64,000 nt of DNA from an uncultured Scytonema sp. (GCA_937873135.1 CALMVQ010000232.1:62001-126000), one strand, 5' to 3'; positions 12,215-21,740 are shown, numbered from the stretch's first letter. Notes: generated by a model not told the origin, from the sequence alone. Numbers and translations are program-made.

Positions 12215-12630
12215 TAGATGAGAGCGATTTTCAACAGGATGCAATACATCTATTTATCTGTAGGGGCGTATAGTAATACCCCCTATATAAAAAAATCACA
12301 TATTGAGTCGCTTTTTGGCTTCCTTTTGTCATTAAAGGTCGTGACCAAACATGTTTGAGTCACATACAAAATGTCCTCACTCCGCGCCGATGGGAAACCC
12401 TCTCCCAAGATTGAGAGAAGATCTGGGTGAGAGAAAAAATATGTGATATAAATGAGAATAAATATAGATTGTTATCAAGCTTTACGTAGGATGGAACCAT
12501 GAGTACATGGAAGTGCTTAGAAGGCAAAGATTAATGATAAGCACTGTAATTATCTGAACATAGCAGCTTTCTTCTCTCGTAGCAACCGCGAACAATAGCA
12601 ATAATGGTTTATCAAATTTGGGGTAATAGA
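12215..12630. other. Gene-free spacer with dispersed-repeat fragments
   Basis: Contains the phrase ATGCAATACATCT followed by CTGTAGGGGCG (about 12239-12269), which recurs near 29309-29345, and a CTCTCCCAAGATTGAGAGAAG region resembling part of the palindrome at 32529-32645. No credible gene. Confidence 0.4.
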
Positions 12631-12673
12631 AAAAAAAGGAGCGATCGCACTGGGTAAATGCGATCACCTGCTC
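12631..12673 (-). terminator. Rho-independent terminator of the glycerophosphodiesterase gene
   Basis: Read on the minus strand, TGATCGCA pairs with TGCGATCG across an 8-10 base loop and is followed by CTCC and a run of eight T. It begins about 37 bp after the stop codon at 12710 and contains a HIP1 octamer in the stem. Confidence 0.75.
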
Positions 12674-12709
12674 AAAAATTCTGTTTTCTATCAGATTTTT
12701 GGTCAAGTA

Positions 12710-14050
12710 CTATGGTTGACTGACAGAGACTTTAAAACGTATACCTGTGAGAGATGCGATCGCTTCTTGCTTAGCAGCGTATCCGAAGTTGGCAAAGTCA
12801 GTGAAGTAACCATCTATTCCCAGCTTGATGAACTGCTCGTATTCACGAAGTGGTTGCCCCTGGTAGTCAGGCGACAGGAAGTAGGAATCGCTGCGCAGAG
12901 TGTAGAGATGGACTAGTAACCCCGCTTTGTGGGCATCACTAATTAAGGAAGTTGGCTGACGTAGGAAACTGTCGCCATCGCTGATCTGCCCATCTCCATT
13001 AATGTCAATAGGTTTACCGTTACTATCCAATTGTGGAGCAGCAGGTACAATCAATCGCTTGTCAGGACCAATTCCTGTTGCGTAAGTACGAACTTGTCTT
13101 AATCCTTGAGGAGTGATGATATCAGCGTAGGTTTGAGGATTGTTGTGGTAAACAAAGTCATAAGGTGAGCCACTGCTGTCAATTAACTGAATTAGGGGAA
13201 TATCGACCCCAGCAGCTGGCATGATATTTTCTTTTAAATCTCTGAGATTGGAAACCTCGAAGGATTGGATAAAAATGTGATCAGGATCGGTATATTTGTT
13301 GGCAACTAAGTCATCAATCAGGAGTTGGGTAATATTGACGTTGATGGGAGTACCATCCAGATAATGACCTGCTTGTGCGAAGTATGTGGGATGCTTGGTT
13401 TCGGGATAGATGCCAATTTTCCGACCTGTTTCCGCTTCGCGCCTTCTGGCGAGGTTGATGACTTCATCAAAAGTAGGGATTTGGAACAGTCCGTTAAAGC
13501 GAGTATTATCAGGACGAATAGCGGGAAGGCGCTCAATTGCTCGCAGTTTTTTAATTTCAGCCAAAGTAAAGTCTTCAGCGAACCAGCCTGTAATATTGGT
13601 ACCATCAAGGTTTTTGGTTGTCAGGCGTGAAGCAAAATCTGGGAAATCGGCAACGTTTGTTGTAGCTTGTTGGACAACAGGTTTACCGTTGGCATCGTAT
13701 ACGATATTGCCACTGCTATCTGTCATCACCATTGACAACACAGGTTCATGGCGAACGATAAGGACTTTGTCTTTGGTTACTACCAAGTCAGGTTCGATGT
13801 AGTCGGCACCGAATTTAATACCTAGGTTGTGAGAACCAATTCGATCACCACCTAAGTTTCCCACCGTATGTTCTGGACGATACCCAGTTCCACCTCCTCG
13901 GTGACCGATGACTATGGGAGGTTGTCCGTAGAGAGTATTTAACTTGGACACTTTGCTAGCGCGAGAAGAATCGATACTTCCTAGTATCATTGAAGCAGAC
14001 AATGCTAGGAAAAAGCAGATAAATAATAGATAACTCTTGAGTCGAAGCAT
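12710..14050 (-). CDS. Secreted glycerophosphodiester phosphodiesterase
   Basis: Hydrolyses glycerophosphodiesters to glycerol 3-phosphate and an alcohol. 446 residues: a signal peptide (about 1-31, LLFICFFLALSASMILGS), then a GDPD TIM barrel with the catalytic HRGGGTGYRPEHT near residue 50, metal-binding DYIEPDLVVTKD, HEP, YPETKHP, FIQSFEV and C-terminal GIDGYFTDF. It is of the large periplasmic GlpQ-like type, probably active in the periplasm for phosphate or glycerol scavenging. It stands alone with its own terminator; the cax gene upstream is on the same strand but 410 bp away. Confidence 0.93.
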   Translation of the reverse strand: MLRLKSYLLFICFFLALSASMILGSIDSSRASKVSKLNTLYGQPPIVIGHRGGGTGYRPEHTVGNLGGDRIGSHNLGIKFGADYIEPDLVVTKDKVLIVRHEPVLSMVMTDSSGNIVYDANGKPVVQQATTNVADFPDFASRLTTKNLDGTNITGWFAEDFTLAEIKKLRAIERLPAIRPDNTRFNGLFQIPTFDEVINLARRREAETGRKIGIYPETKHPTYFAQAGHYLDGTPINVNITQLLIDDLVANKYTDPDHIFIQSFEVSNLRDLKENIMPAAGVDIPLIQLIDSSGSPYDFVYHNNPQTYADIITPQGLRQVRTYATGIGPDKRLIVPAAPQLDSNGKPIDINGDGQISDGDSFLRQPTSLISDAHKAGLLVHLYTLRSDSYFLSPDYQGQPLREYEQFIKLGIDGYFTDFANFGYAAKQEAIASLTGIRFKVSVSQP

Positions 14051-14151
14051 ATCTGAAACCTAACTAGTCCAGCTTTCCAGTATCAGAGTTAGAGGTTAAG
14101 ACAAGGTTGAAAGGAGTTTAATTTTGAGACTGCTTTACTCAAAAATTCAGT

Positions 14152-14247
14152 AATAAGCTGACGCGCATCTAAATTTGATATATTTAGAGCCTGAACCCCT
14201 TTGCTGCCTTAGACTACCCTCTAAAACTAGATGCCGAGCAGCTTATT
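14152..14247. repeat. Imperfect inverted-repeat element
   Basis: 20-base arms at 14152-14171 and 14228-14247 match at 16 of 20 positions, starting AATAAGCTG and ending CAGCTTATT. About 96 bp overall, non-coding, in the spacer between cax and the GDPD gene. Looks like a small MITE. Confidence 0.45.
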
Positions 14248-14287
14248 CAGAAAAATTCTCGGACTTTGACCTAAGCATCCATGCTTG

Positions 14288-14362
14288 AATAAATTGGTCA
14301 ACCGTCAAACCTAGATCCTCGTCACCAACCGACAACCTTAATACACGGTTGACCAATTTATT
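14288..14362. repeat. Perfect 18-bp inverted repeat
   Basis: Arms 14288-14305 and 14345-14362 (AATAAATTGGTCAACCGT and its exact complement) flank 39 bases. It lies about 100 bp downstream of cax on the minus strand and could end that transcript, but the arm perfection and its neighbour at 14152-14247 also suggest a miniature mobile element. Confidence 0.6.
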
Positions 14363-14460
14363 TTTGTGCAAACCCTAAGAGGCAGATTTTGTGGTCATAC
14401 GGTTCGGTTAGCGGTGAAGATCGGAACTACGTTGTTTTGCCCCGACACACTCGCTAGCGC

Positions 14461-15534
14461 TTAAGGATGAAAGTAAAAAGCTGTTCCTAAAACAGCGTAG
14501 GTGATTAGCAACAGCACTCCTTCTAACCAGTTAGAACGACCATCATTACTAATTGAGTTAAGGCTAACCACAGCCATAGTGACTGCCACAACCTCAAAAA
14601 GATTGAAACTTAAATTCATTGGTTGATGTATTATCCAACCAACCAAAACTAGAATTGGAGCGACAAACAAGGCGATTTGCAAACTGGAGCCGATCGCCAC
14701 CGCAACAGCTAACTCCATCTTATTTTTAACAGCAAAAGTCACACAAGTGATAAATTCAACAATACCTCCAAAAATAGGAACAAGAATTACGCCAGTAAAT
14801 AAACTTGTTAACCCGAGAGTTACAATAGCTTTTTCTAAACTATCAACAAGGATTTCCGAGACAAAGACAAGAACGACAGTGCAAGCTAGCAGGACACCAA
14901 TTTTTAGACCTACATTAACTTTTTCTGTAGGAGATTCATTATTTCCATGTTCTGCCTCTTCTAATAAATACAAGTGTTTATGAGTTCTCATCGAAAACAC
15001 TTGCATTAAAAAGTAGAATGTCAATAATAATATAGATGCAGCATAAGAAAAATTATTGAGCGTAGAGATTTCTAAACCTTGAGAAGTTAATTGTATTGCT
15101 GCCGGCGTCAAGAGAACAATGACGGCTAAAACCAAAGAAGATGCATTAAGGCGAGCTACAGCAGGCGGAAACTGTTGTTCGCTATAACGTAATCCCCCCA
15201 AGAAAAAAGCTAGACCCAAAGCCAGGAGTAAATTGGCAATTATTGAACCAGTTAAGCTAGCTTTTACGACATCAACCAAACCCGCTTTTAGAGCAACAAC
15301 TGCCACAATCATTTCAGTAGCATTACCGAAAGTTGCATTGAGCAAGCCGCCTAAAGTTGGACCGATAACAGTTGCGATCGCTTCAGTAGAGTTCGCTATT
15401 AATGCTGCCAAAGGAATAATAGCCAAACCAGAACAAATAAAAATCACTAAAGGATTTAAATGCATCCATTGTGCTATGACTGAAATTGGCACAAAAGCTA
15501 GCATTGACAACAAAATTATATTTTTTTTCGCCAT
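14461..15534 (-). CDS. Ca2+/H+ antiporter (CaCA family, Cax type)
   Basis: 357 residues, about eleven hydrophobic segments. Both alpha-repeat signatures are present: GNATEMIVAVVALKAG in the first half and GGIVEFITCVTFAVKNKMELAVAVAIGSS in the second, each with the acidic residue needed for cation exchange; an acidic loop (LYLLEEAEHGNNESPTE) separates the halves. It should export calcium or another divalent cation in exchange for protons at the plasma membrane. No operon partner. Confidence 0.92.
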   Translation of the reverse strand: MAKKNIILLSMLAFVPISVIAQWMHLNPLVIFICSGLAIIPLAALIANSTEAIATVIGPTLGGLLNATFGNATEMIVAVVALKAGLVDVVKASLTGSIIANLLLALGLAFFLGGLRYSEQQFPPAVARLNASSLVLAVIVLLTPAAIQLTSQGLEISTLNNFSYAASILLLTFYFLMQVFSMRTHKHLYLLEEAEHGNNESPTEKVNVGLKIGVLLACTVVLVFVSEILVDSLEKAIVTLGLTSLFTGVILVPIFGGIVEFITCVTFAVKNKMELAVAVAIGSSLQIALFVAPILVLVGWIIHQPMNLSFNLFEVVAVTMAVVSLNSISNDGRSNWLEGVLLLITYAVLGTAFYFHP

Positions 15535-15972
15535 TTTAATAGCTCAGAATGAATTGTGCAAGATTAGAGACAAAATATAATTGCCAAGTGGAAAAACAAG
15601 AAAATTCTTTTGTTACATAAAGTGATTTTTTTGCCTATAGACTTAGCATTACATTTCATCAATTTGTATCATAATATCAAAGCTTATAGTTACCCTGTCT
15701 TTGCTTTATTGCAACTACGAACATAACGCTATGAATTTGTGTAACTCCCTTCCCGCTCTTATAAATACCGATTCAAAGACTGCTCCTAAGCCAAGGACGC
15801 AGAGAAATAAGATAGGTAATCTTATACTCAGCAAGGGGAGTAGCCACGTTTTTGTAATCCTAGTCACTTCAGTTTTTTACATTTTCAGTATCAATGTATA
15901 CGCTTTTGGGTAGATGAATCCCTCTTTGAGGGAGAGTAAAAGTTAATTGGAAACATAAGGGAGGGTAAATAG
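15535..15972. other. Gene-free spacer
   Basis: A 70-codon plus-strand frame at 15701-15913 shows no coding character and I left it out. The last 20 bp supply GGGAGGG for the next gene. Otherwise nothing recognised. Confidence 0.4.
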
Positions 15973-16212
15973 ATGACTCAAAGTACTGGAAACGGCCATA
16001 ATCCCATTAGCAACCTGGAATTTGACTTTCTCACCGTGTTGCACAACAAAGGTGAAGCAATTAGAGCTTACGATCATTACATCAAAGATGCAGAGCAAGC
16101 AGGATCTCAGCCTTGTGTAGAACTTTTCCAAAAGTTGCGACAAGCTGACATTGAGCAGGCACAAGAAATCCGCCATCACCTTCAGGAAGTCATGCAGAAA
16201 GGTAAGATGTAA
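15973..16212 (+). CDS. Small conserved-looking helical protein
   Basis: 79 residues, MTQSTGNGHNPISNLEF at the start, predicted almost wholly helical and charged (YDHYIKDAEQAG, CVELFQKLRQADIEQAQEIR, HHLQEVMQKGKM). The spacing of Glu/His/Asp residues is reminiscent of ferritin-like helices but I cannot assign a family. GGGAGGG at 15959-15965 is a good ribosome-binding site and the amino-acid mix is protein-like, so I consider it a real gene of unknown function. Confidence 0.75.
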   Translation: MTQSTGNGHNPISNLEFDFLTVLHNKGEAIRAYDHYIKDAEQAGSQPCVELFQKLRQADIEQAQEIRHHLQEVMQKGKM

Positions 16213-16257
16213 GATTGGTGTCACCATCCTTTGTCATCAAAAAATATATCTAATATC

Positions 16258-16380
16258 ATGTCCGTTTAAACACTTATAATAAAGTTCGGAGTTGAGCTTT
16301 AGCGCTATTAACAATATGTATGAGACAGATAAAGCGCAACTCAAAGCCTTTGAGTTATTTACAAGTAATTAAACGGACAT
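16258..16380. repeat. Nested inverted-repeat element (MITE-like)
   Basis: ATGTCCGTTTAA (16258-16269) and its exact complement (16369-16380) are the ends. Inside, GAGTTGAGCTTT and AAAGCGCAACTC form a second stem (11 of 12 pairs). 123 bp in total, between a small gene and a gene fragment. Similar ends (ATGTTCG...CGAACAT) are at 44404-44528. Confidence 0.55.
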
Positions 16381-16446
16381 TTTCCAACTAGAGCGAGCGC
16401 ACTCTTTGCCCACAATTACACGTCTATCTGCTCGAATGCGTTACTC

Positions 16447-16740
16447 TTAGAACTTCCTCAAGATTTTTACGGACTCCAGTACGTACAACCCATGTAACAA
16501 GTCCAAAAACTCAGGTTGTTTCGGGTCATCTGGTCTAAAATTCTGATAAGTATTCTGCAAAATTTCGTAATCCACTTTGCCCAAACGAATGGCAAAGTCA
16601 TTGCGTATCTTATTAATTGCTTGTTTTAAAACACTATCATCAATAATAACCTTTTCTCCTGTTTGTCGCCTAATCAGTCTTAAACAAATGCGGCAACATT
16701 CATTAGACATCTCCAGAAGTGATGTAGGGGCAAACAGCAC
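16447..16740 (-). pseudogene. Internal fragment of an unrecognised gene
   Basis: The 97-codon frame has a good protein-like core (ECCRICLRLIRRQTGEKV, NDFAIRLGKVDYEILQ, PDDPKQPEFLDLLHGLYVLE) that I take as part of a larger ATPase-like protein. It starts only at a GTG within repeat DNA (the repeat at 16721-16796), and the last residues (SVKILRKF) do not look like a natural end. Both ends appear cut, so this is most likely a remnant. Confidence 0.5.
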
Positions 16741-16796
16741 CGAAAGCCCTTACCAAGGATTTCAACGCGCGCATAATTAATTTTCGCAACATTTCT
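16721..16796. repeat. Dispersed repeat, copy 1 (see 32661-32733)
   Basis: Begins GATGTAGGG and ends GCATAATTAATTTT then CGCAACATTTCT. The same order of phrases, with substitutions and small gaps, is at 32661-32733. Here it abuts the gene fragment at 16447-16740. Confidence 0.55.
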
Positions 16797-17123
16797 AATA
16801 TAAACAAATAAGGTGCGCTATAGCGCACCCATAACTTACCAACTATACAGAAAGGTTTATAACACTTTTGTCCTATAGTGGAGAGAAGTCCGTTCGTAGT
16901 TCGCGCAGTTTCTCTGTTCTTGACAAAAGAAACCATCGCCGGAAGCTAGCAATCAAAATTTCGATATCTCACACGCTTAAGAGAATATTGTGCGATTTTT
17001 TTACTGCTTAATGCAAGATCTAAACTAAAACAGTCAGATAATCTTCTAATTCAGACATTTAAACTTTGTATTCCCGAAAGTTATCCAGGGCATACGAGCA
17101 ACCCGTTCTAGATCACGCTCTCA

Positions 17124-17303
17124 TTAACGGTTGGCGTTGATGCCAGGAGCGTAAGCCTCAATAACTCTACCTGTACGTCTACAACTTACCATTAGGTAGT
17201 CGCAAATTGGGCATTGGGTTCGAGTCACATGATTGTGAGAATTATAATATCTTTCACCTGGGCTACCGCAATTTGGACAACGAATTTTTTGTACTGTTTG
17301 CAT
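17124..17303 (-). CDS. Small zinc-ribbon protein
   Basis: 59 residues, MQTVQKIRCPNCGSPGERYY then TRTQCPICDYLMVSC and ending EAYAPGINANR. Two CxxC knuckles (CPNC, CPIC) plus a third Cys make a zinc ribbon. Small proteins of this type are conserved across cyanobacteria and are often labelled PriA-like from the CxxC resemblance; the function is unknown. The start ATG at 17303 has GGAG eight bases upstream on the minus strand. The frame is clean and uninterrupted, and was found by translating the region by hand. Confidence 0.85.
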   Translation of the reverse strand: MQTVQKIRCPNCGSPGERYYNSHNHVTRTQCPICDYLMVSCRRTGRVIEAYAPGINANR

Positions 17304-17880
17304 TTTTAAACTCCATTTTTTATTTAAATCAACAAAAGGTAAGCACCACTATTAGATCCCTATTTAAAGGGGTTTGCGTAGTAGTTAACACTGAAACAAT
17401 TCGGTTCAAGTTCACTCCAACGGCAGGCTATAGTCGTTTTTTTGTCTTGAATAAATTCTGAGTTTTGCCTTTCTTGGTCATAAATTCTTTTTTTTAGAGT
17501 TAGTAAAACATTTCGATTTATCTATTCTTTTATTATATTCATCTAGAAACTTGGTAACCTCAGACTTCAGATATAAATCAACTAGAAAATTTACATACAA
17601 TTATAGATCTTGGCGATCCCCATTGCGAATGCCTTGACAGCAAGCAGGCAACTGCCAAAATAAATCTGTTATTTGTGATACATAATTAAAAATTTTGCGA
17701 AAATTTTCTCCACTCAGCAAATCAAAGAAAGCACTCCTATCTTTGTTATGGAGATGCGACAGAAAAGCTGATTCCTTCTTGGGCATTGTGATGATAGTTG
17801 TACAAATTGATGACGGTCAATTGACGTAAAGCTCGCCCATACGCGAAGATTCTGTCCTAGAGGATATTTGATGTGTAGCT
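17304..17880. other. Gene-free, AT-rich spacer
   Basis: A 61-codon minus-strand frame at 17601-17786 (MPKKESAFLSHLHNKDRS...) looks partly protein-like and might be a transposase remnant, but I could not identify it. The rest is AT-rich without structure. Confidence 0.3.
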
Positions 17881-17886
17881 CAGTGC

Positions 17887-17992
17887 GCGAACGTCGCTAA
17901 CGCGTTCGTCGTCAGACGTGGCGTCAGCCAAGGCGTTTTTTGGTGCGAGACGCTCCTTTGTACCCCTTCGGGGAAGCAAGCTACAAAGGAGC
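17887..17992. repeat. GC-rich palindromic repeat cluster
   Basis: A nested hairpin: GCTCCTTTGTA (17952-17962) pairs with TACAAAGGAGC (17982-17992), enclosing CCCC-TTC-GGGG (17963-17973). Just upstream, GCGAACG and CGCGTTCG form a second imperfect stem. This is the highly iterated palindrome type of Nostocales spacers. Confidence 0.65.
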
Positions 17993-18023
17993 ATGTCCGA
18001 CAAGACAAGACGGTTGATTCAGA

Positions 18024-18060
18024 CAATAATTTTCATGACTCCTCCATTGGAGCGCTATAT
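18024..18060. repeat. 37-bp dispersed repeat, copy 1 (see 33355-33391)
   Basis: AATAATTTTCATGACTCCTC followed by CATTGGAGCGCTATAT. About 33 of 37 bases match the copy at 33355-33391. Here it lies between the palindrome cluster and uvrC. Confidence 0.6.
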
Positions 18061-18118
18061 TAACTTCGCTAAATCTCACAAAACTAAAAAAACTTTTCCA
18101 GAGTAGTCAATATCTATT

Positions 18119-20035
18119 TCAAGACGGATGAAAATAATCGTATATTTCTTGTGCAAGACGCGCTCCAATTCCGGGAACTTCAGTCAATTGTGTGGCTGTG
18201 GCTTGCCGGATATAATCAACAGAGCGGAAATGCCCCAAAAGCTGCTTCTGTCTATGATTTCCCAAACCGGGAATTTCATCTAAACGTGATCGCTTTAACT
18301 TATCACTGCGCTGCTGTCGGTGAAAATTCACCGCAAATCGATGCGCTTCATCTCGCAATCGTCGTAACAGTTGAACTCCTGGTTGTTCTGCATCAGTTGT
18401 CAGAGGTTGTGACTCTCCTGGAAGAAAAATTTCCTCTCGCTGTTTGGCAAGACTAACAACTCGCAAATCTTCTAACAAATTCATTTCTTGCAAGACGGCG
18501 ACAACAGATGATAGCTGACCTTTACCACCATCGATCATAATTAAGTCAGGCCAATCAGGATTATCTTCTCGCGACAATTGTGAATCTGTATACTTACGGA
18601 AGCGACGTTGGATAACTTCGGCGAGACTGGCAAAGTCATCTGAGTGCCCTGCGGTTACAGTCGGATTTTTGATTTTGTAGTGACGGTAGTGCTGCTTCGC
18701 TGGTAAACCGTCGATAAAGACAACTTGGGAAGCGACGGCATTCGATCCTTGGATATGAGAAATGTCGTAACCTTCGACACGGTGGGGTAAGTCAGCTAAG
18801 TCGAGAATATCGGCTAAATCTTGCATTGCTTGTTGATTGCGATCGTTCAACTTCTGCATTCTTTGCAGTTCATACTGAGCGTTTCGCTCTACCATCTCAA
18901 TCAATTCTGCTTTAATTTGCCGTTGGGGAGTTAAAATTGTAACTTTTCTGCCTCTACGTTCTTGTAAAACATCAGCTAACAGATCTGCATCTGGTAACTC
19001 ATGCTGTACTAAAATCTCTGTAGGAATTTCTACAGAGTCAGCAGTCTGATAATGCTCTTCTAAAACACGTTGTAATATAGCTCCTGCTTCTAGTTGGGAA
19101 GTTAGCGAGAAGACTTCAGCAACAAATGCTAATCTTCCTACCAATTGCCCAGCACGAATTTGGAACAATTGAATGTACGCGTGTTGTTCGTCAAGAGCCA
19201 ACGCGATCGCATCCCGTGAAACTGTATCATCTGGTAGGGATACTTTTTGATCTGCATTCAACGATTTCAGCCCAGCAATTTGATCGCGAATCCGCGCTGC
19301 TGACTCAAAGTTGAGTGCTTGTGCTGCAAAATGCATTTGCTCAGTTAAAGTCTCAATAAGTTCGCTTTGCCTACCTTGGAACACCATCGCCACTTTCTGT
19401 ACTGTTTTGCGGTATTCAGATGGTGATACCAAGCTTTGACAGACACCGGGGCAACGTCCTAAATCGTAATTCAAGCAAGGACGATCCTTAAACAGTGGTT
19501 GAGGACGTTGTTTTAGCGGAAAGATCCGCTTACATAAACGCAAAATCTCCCGCAGTAAGCGAGAATCAGTGTAGGGACCGTAGAATTTATCTTTTTCTTT
19601 GCCTATTTGACGTTTACGAGTGATAAAAATACGAGGATAATCTTCTGACCATGTGATGCAAACGTAAGGATATTTTTTATCATCCTTAAGCAGCACGTTA
19701 AAATATGGTTGGTGCTGCTTGATCAGGTTAGCTTCTAGCGCCAATGCTTCGGCTTCGGTGTCGGTGACAATGAATTCAATTTCTGTCACCTGTTTCACCA
19801 TTGTGGCGATGCGTTCACTCAATCTTTGAGAGTCACGAAAATAGGAACGGACACGCGATCGCAACTTCCGCGATTTTCCGATGTACATAATGCGATCGCT
19901 TCCGTCTCGCATAAAATAAACTCCTGGTTCCGGAGGAATTTCGCGCAGACGGTTTTCTAAACGTTCTGGATCTTTAACTAATGGCATTGTTTGAGCAGAT
20001 GTTGTCACAAACAGAGTTTGGCAATTTATTAACAT
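18119..20035 (-). CDS. uvrC: Excinuclease ABC subunit C
   Basis: Makes the two incisions in UvrABC nucleotide excision repair. Domains: GIY-YIG nuclease ([24 protein letters not shown], about residues 39-62) for the 3' cut, a Cys cluster ([13 protein letters not shown]), the UVR motif that contacts UvrB ([17 protein letters not shown]), the RNase H-like 5' nuclease ([26 protein letters not shown]), and a C-terminal double helix-hairpin-helix ([34 protein letters not shown]). 638 residues from the first ATG. A GTG ten codons in ([16 protein letters not shown]) matches family N-termini better and may be the true start, which would be at about 20008. Confidence 0.95.
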   Translation of the reverse strand: MLINCQTLFVTTSAQTMPLVKDPERLENRLREIPPEPGVYFMRDGSDRIMYIGKSRKLRSRVRSYFRDSQRLSERIATMVKQVTEIEFIVTDTEAEALALEANLIKQHQPYFNVLLKDDKKYPYVCITWSEDYPRIFITRKRQIGKEKDKFYGPYTDSRLLREILRLCKRIFPLKQRPQPLFKDRPCLNYDLGRCPGVCQSLVSPSEYRKTVQKVAMVFQGRQSELIETLTEQMHFAAQALNFESAARIRDQIAGLKSLNADQKVSLPDDTVSRDAIALALDEQHAYIQLFQIRAGQLVGRLAFVAEVFSLTSQLEAGAILQRVLEEHYQTADSVEIPTEILVQHELPDADLLADVLQERRGRKVTILTPQRQIKAELIEMVERNAQYELQRMQKLNDRNQQAMQDLADILDLADLPHRVEGYDISHIQGSNAVASQVVFIDGLPAKQHYRHYKIKNPTVTAGHSDDFASLAEVIQRRFRKYTDSQLSREDNPDWPDLIMIDGGKGQLSSVVAVLQEMNLLEDLRVVSLAKQREEIFLPGESQPLTTDAEQPGVQLLRRLRDEAHRFAVNFHRQQRSDKLKRSRLDEIPGLGNHRQKQLLGHFRSVDYIRQATATQLTEVPGIGARLAQEIYDYFHPS

Positions 20036-20631
20036 GAGCGCCCGAAGTGCAGGAGGGCGATTAAGACTATTCGTGAATTGTGTAAGTCTTCAGACTTAAG
20101 CCACTTTAACAAATAGTCTATGCTGACAGCCGAGCGATAACGATTGAATGTTTACAGCAATTTAATAAACTAACTATATCTATTTTAAGTGAAATCACCG
20201 TTCTTTATTTACTCATTTAAAAGATATGTACGTTTAGCTACAGCAAGGCTCCTCCCCAATTTATCAAAAGAGGCAAAAATGTGGATATTCTTCGTGCTTT
20301 ATCGCCCCCGGGCTCAATTCTCTTCTTACCTCCTTTTTAAACAGGTTACCCTTTCGGGGGGAGCGTAAAACCTGGGAGAAAAACCCGCTCCGAGCAGTAT
20401 TTTAATAGCTGAGGGCTGAATGCTTACACATGACAATATGAAGAAAGTATTTATATTTATCTTCTTTTTTTTTTTTTCTTATAAAGACATGATATATGAA
20501 CTATTCACAATAAATTTTATCTATTGATTATTGAAAATAGATTTTAAGAGAATCAACGGATTTCTCTCATCAAATTTATTAGCTATAATTAATAGAAACG
20601 CAAATCCATATATTTTGAATTAATTAAACTC
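20036..20631. other. Gene-free spacer
   Basis: Contains a GC-rich stretch with short inverted repeats (20330-20400), the dispersed phrase GGGCTGAATGCTTACAC near 20413, and a homopolymeric T tract of 13 or more at about 20466-20478. The promoter of the small plus-strand gene at 20632 should be in the AT-rich last 100 bp. Confidence 0.4.
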
Positions 20632-20811
20632 ATGAACGTGCAAGACTTTGAATCTCAGTTTCACGAGCTAATAGCTGACACATTAGATGACATGCAAACA
20701 GCAACTTTGCTTTTAGCACAACTCCAAATTAAAATTCATGAAATTGGGAGTTCTTTACACAATCTTAGTCAGATTGTTGAAGAATTCTTGAATGAACAAA
20801 AAGCTCAATAA
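20632..20811 (+). CDS. Small helical protein, 59 residues
   Basis: MNVQDFESQFHELIADTLDD at the start, then a heptad-like amphipathic helix (ATLLLAQLQIKIHEIGSSLH) and an acidic end (QIVEEFLNEQKAQ). It reads like a single coiled coil or helical hairpin, probably an adaptor or dimer-forming protein; no family recognised. No strong Shine-Dalgarno is visible, but codon use and regular hydrophobic spacing support a real gene. It ends 21 bp before the convergent receiver gene. Confidence 0.6.
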   Translation: MNVQDFESQFHELIADTLDDMQTATLLLAQLQIKIHEIGSSLHNLSQIVEEFLNEQKAQ

Positions 20812-20832
20812 ATCAACTCTTAATACAAAAAG

Positions 20833-21285
20833 TTAGATACAGCTACAAGGCAATTCTTCTTGAATCGCTACAATCAAATCTCTCAAATTTACTGGTTTTA
20901 CAAAGTAGCGACGAGCGCCCAATCTCATCGCGCGTTCGCGATCTGCTTGAAAAGCAAAAGCAGAGACTACAATAATAGGTACCTTTGATAGATGCGGTTT
21001 CTGCTGAATTTGTTCCAGTAGCGCGTAGCCATCAATATCTGGCAGTTTCAAGTCTAATAAAATTAACTCTGGCTGAAATTTATCTATAGTTAAGAAAAAA
21101 TTAGAGGCTTCTGGTAAGCTTTGGACATCATATTTACAGTAACCTAAGTAGTCATCAAGTAGCATCCTGTTAACATCATTGTCTTCAATCAGTAACAGCC
21201 GTCTAGCTTGATATGACTGTAATTGTTTCTCATTGGAGAGTAATTTTGCTGTCATTTTTACATACAATCTTAGTCGAATGCCCAA
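20833..21285 (-). CDS. Single-domain response regulator (CheY-like)
   Basis: 150 residues, one receiver domain. Acidic pocket EDN in RRLLLIEDNDVNR, phospho-acceptor Asp in ILLDLKLPDIDGY, Ser/Thr switch in IIVVSAFAF, and Lys in RRYFVKPV. No output domain, so it probably works by protein contact or as a phosphorelay intermediate. The start may instead be ATG 21255 (MTAKLLSNEKQL). A decayed copy of the same gene lies directly upstream. Confidence 0.9.
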   Translation of the reverse strand: MGIRLRLYVKMTAKLLSNEKQLQSYQARRLLLIEDNDVNRMLLDDYLGYCKYDVQSLPEASNFFLTIDKFQPELILLDLKLPDIDGYALLEQIQQKPHLSKVPIIVVSAFAFQADRERAMRLGARRYFVKPVNLRDLIVAIQEELPCSCI

Positions 21286-21740
21286 TATTACCGCTCGTTC
21301 GCGATCTACTTAAAAAGCAAAGGCAGAGACTATAATAATAGGTACTTTTGATAGATGTGGTTCCTGCTGAATTTTTTATAACAATGAGTAGCCTTCAAAA
21401 TTCGGTAGTTTCAAGTCTAATAATATTAACTATAGCTGAAACTGATCTATAGTTAAGAAAAAATTAGAGGCTTCTGGCACGCTCTGGACACTGTGTTTAC
21501 ATACGCTTAACAGCAGTCTAATAACATCATAATCAAATCTTTTTTTGTAATCAGTAACAGCCGTCTAATTTGATGCAACTATAATTGTTGCTCGACAGAT
21601 AGTTACTTTAGGGAGATCTAAAAAAATAAATATCAAGCAGTTCATTCTAGAACGAGAGTCGTATCCGCCTGGGTTCAGACATACGACTGGATCTTTATTT
21701 ACTGGCAAGTGCCTTACTGTCATTTTCACATAAAATCTTA
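21278..21740 (-). pseudogene. Decayed tandem copy of the response regulator gene
   Basis: The sequence parallels 20918-21280 phrase by phrase (for example GTTAAGAAAAAATTAGAGGC and CAGTAACAGCCGTCTA occur in both), with many substitutions, internal stops and small gaps. An insert of about 80 bp (about 21605-21700) holding a GTCGTAT/ATACGAC hairpin separates it from the copied 5' end (CTGTCATTTTCACATA near 21719). The part coding for the last third of the protein is missing, consistent with a tandem duplication whose junction is near 21278. Confidence 0.85.

Noticed and set aside
15701-15913. 70-codon plus-strand frame before the small helical protein
   Set aside because: Composition is not protein-like and contains repeat words (AAGGACGCAGAGAAAT) typical of spacers.
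17211-17222. tRNA T-loop-like GGGTTCGAGTC
   Set aside because: It lies in the zinc-ribbon coding sequence and no cloverleaf can be built around it.
17601-17786. 61-codon minus-strand frame (MPKKESAFLSHLHNKD)
   Set aside because: Could be a transposase scrap, but I cannot match it to a family and its end is in repeat-like DNA.
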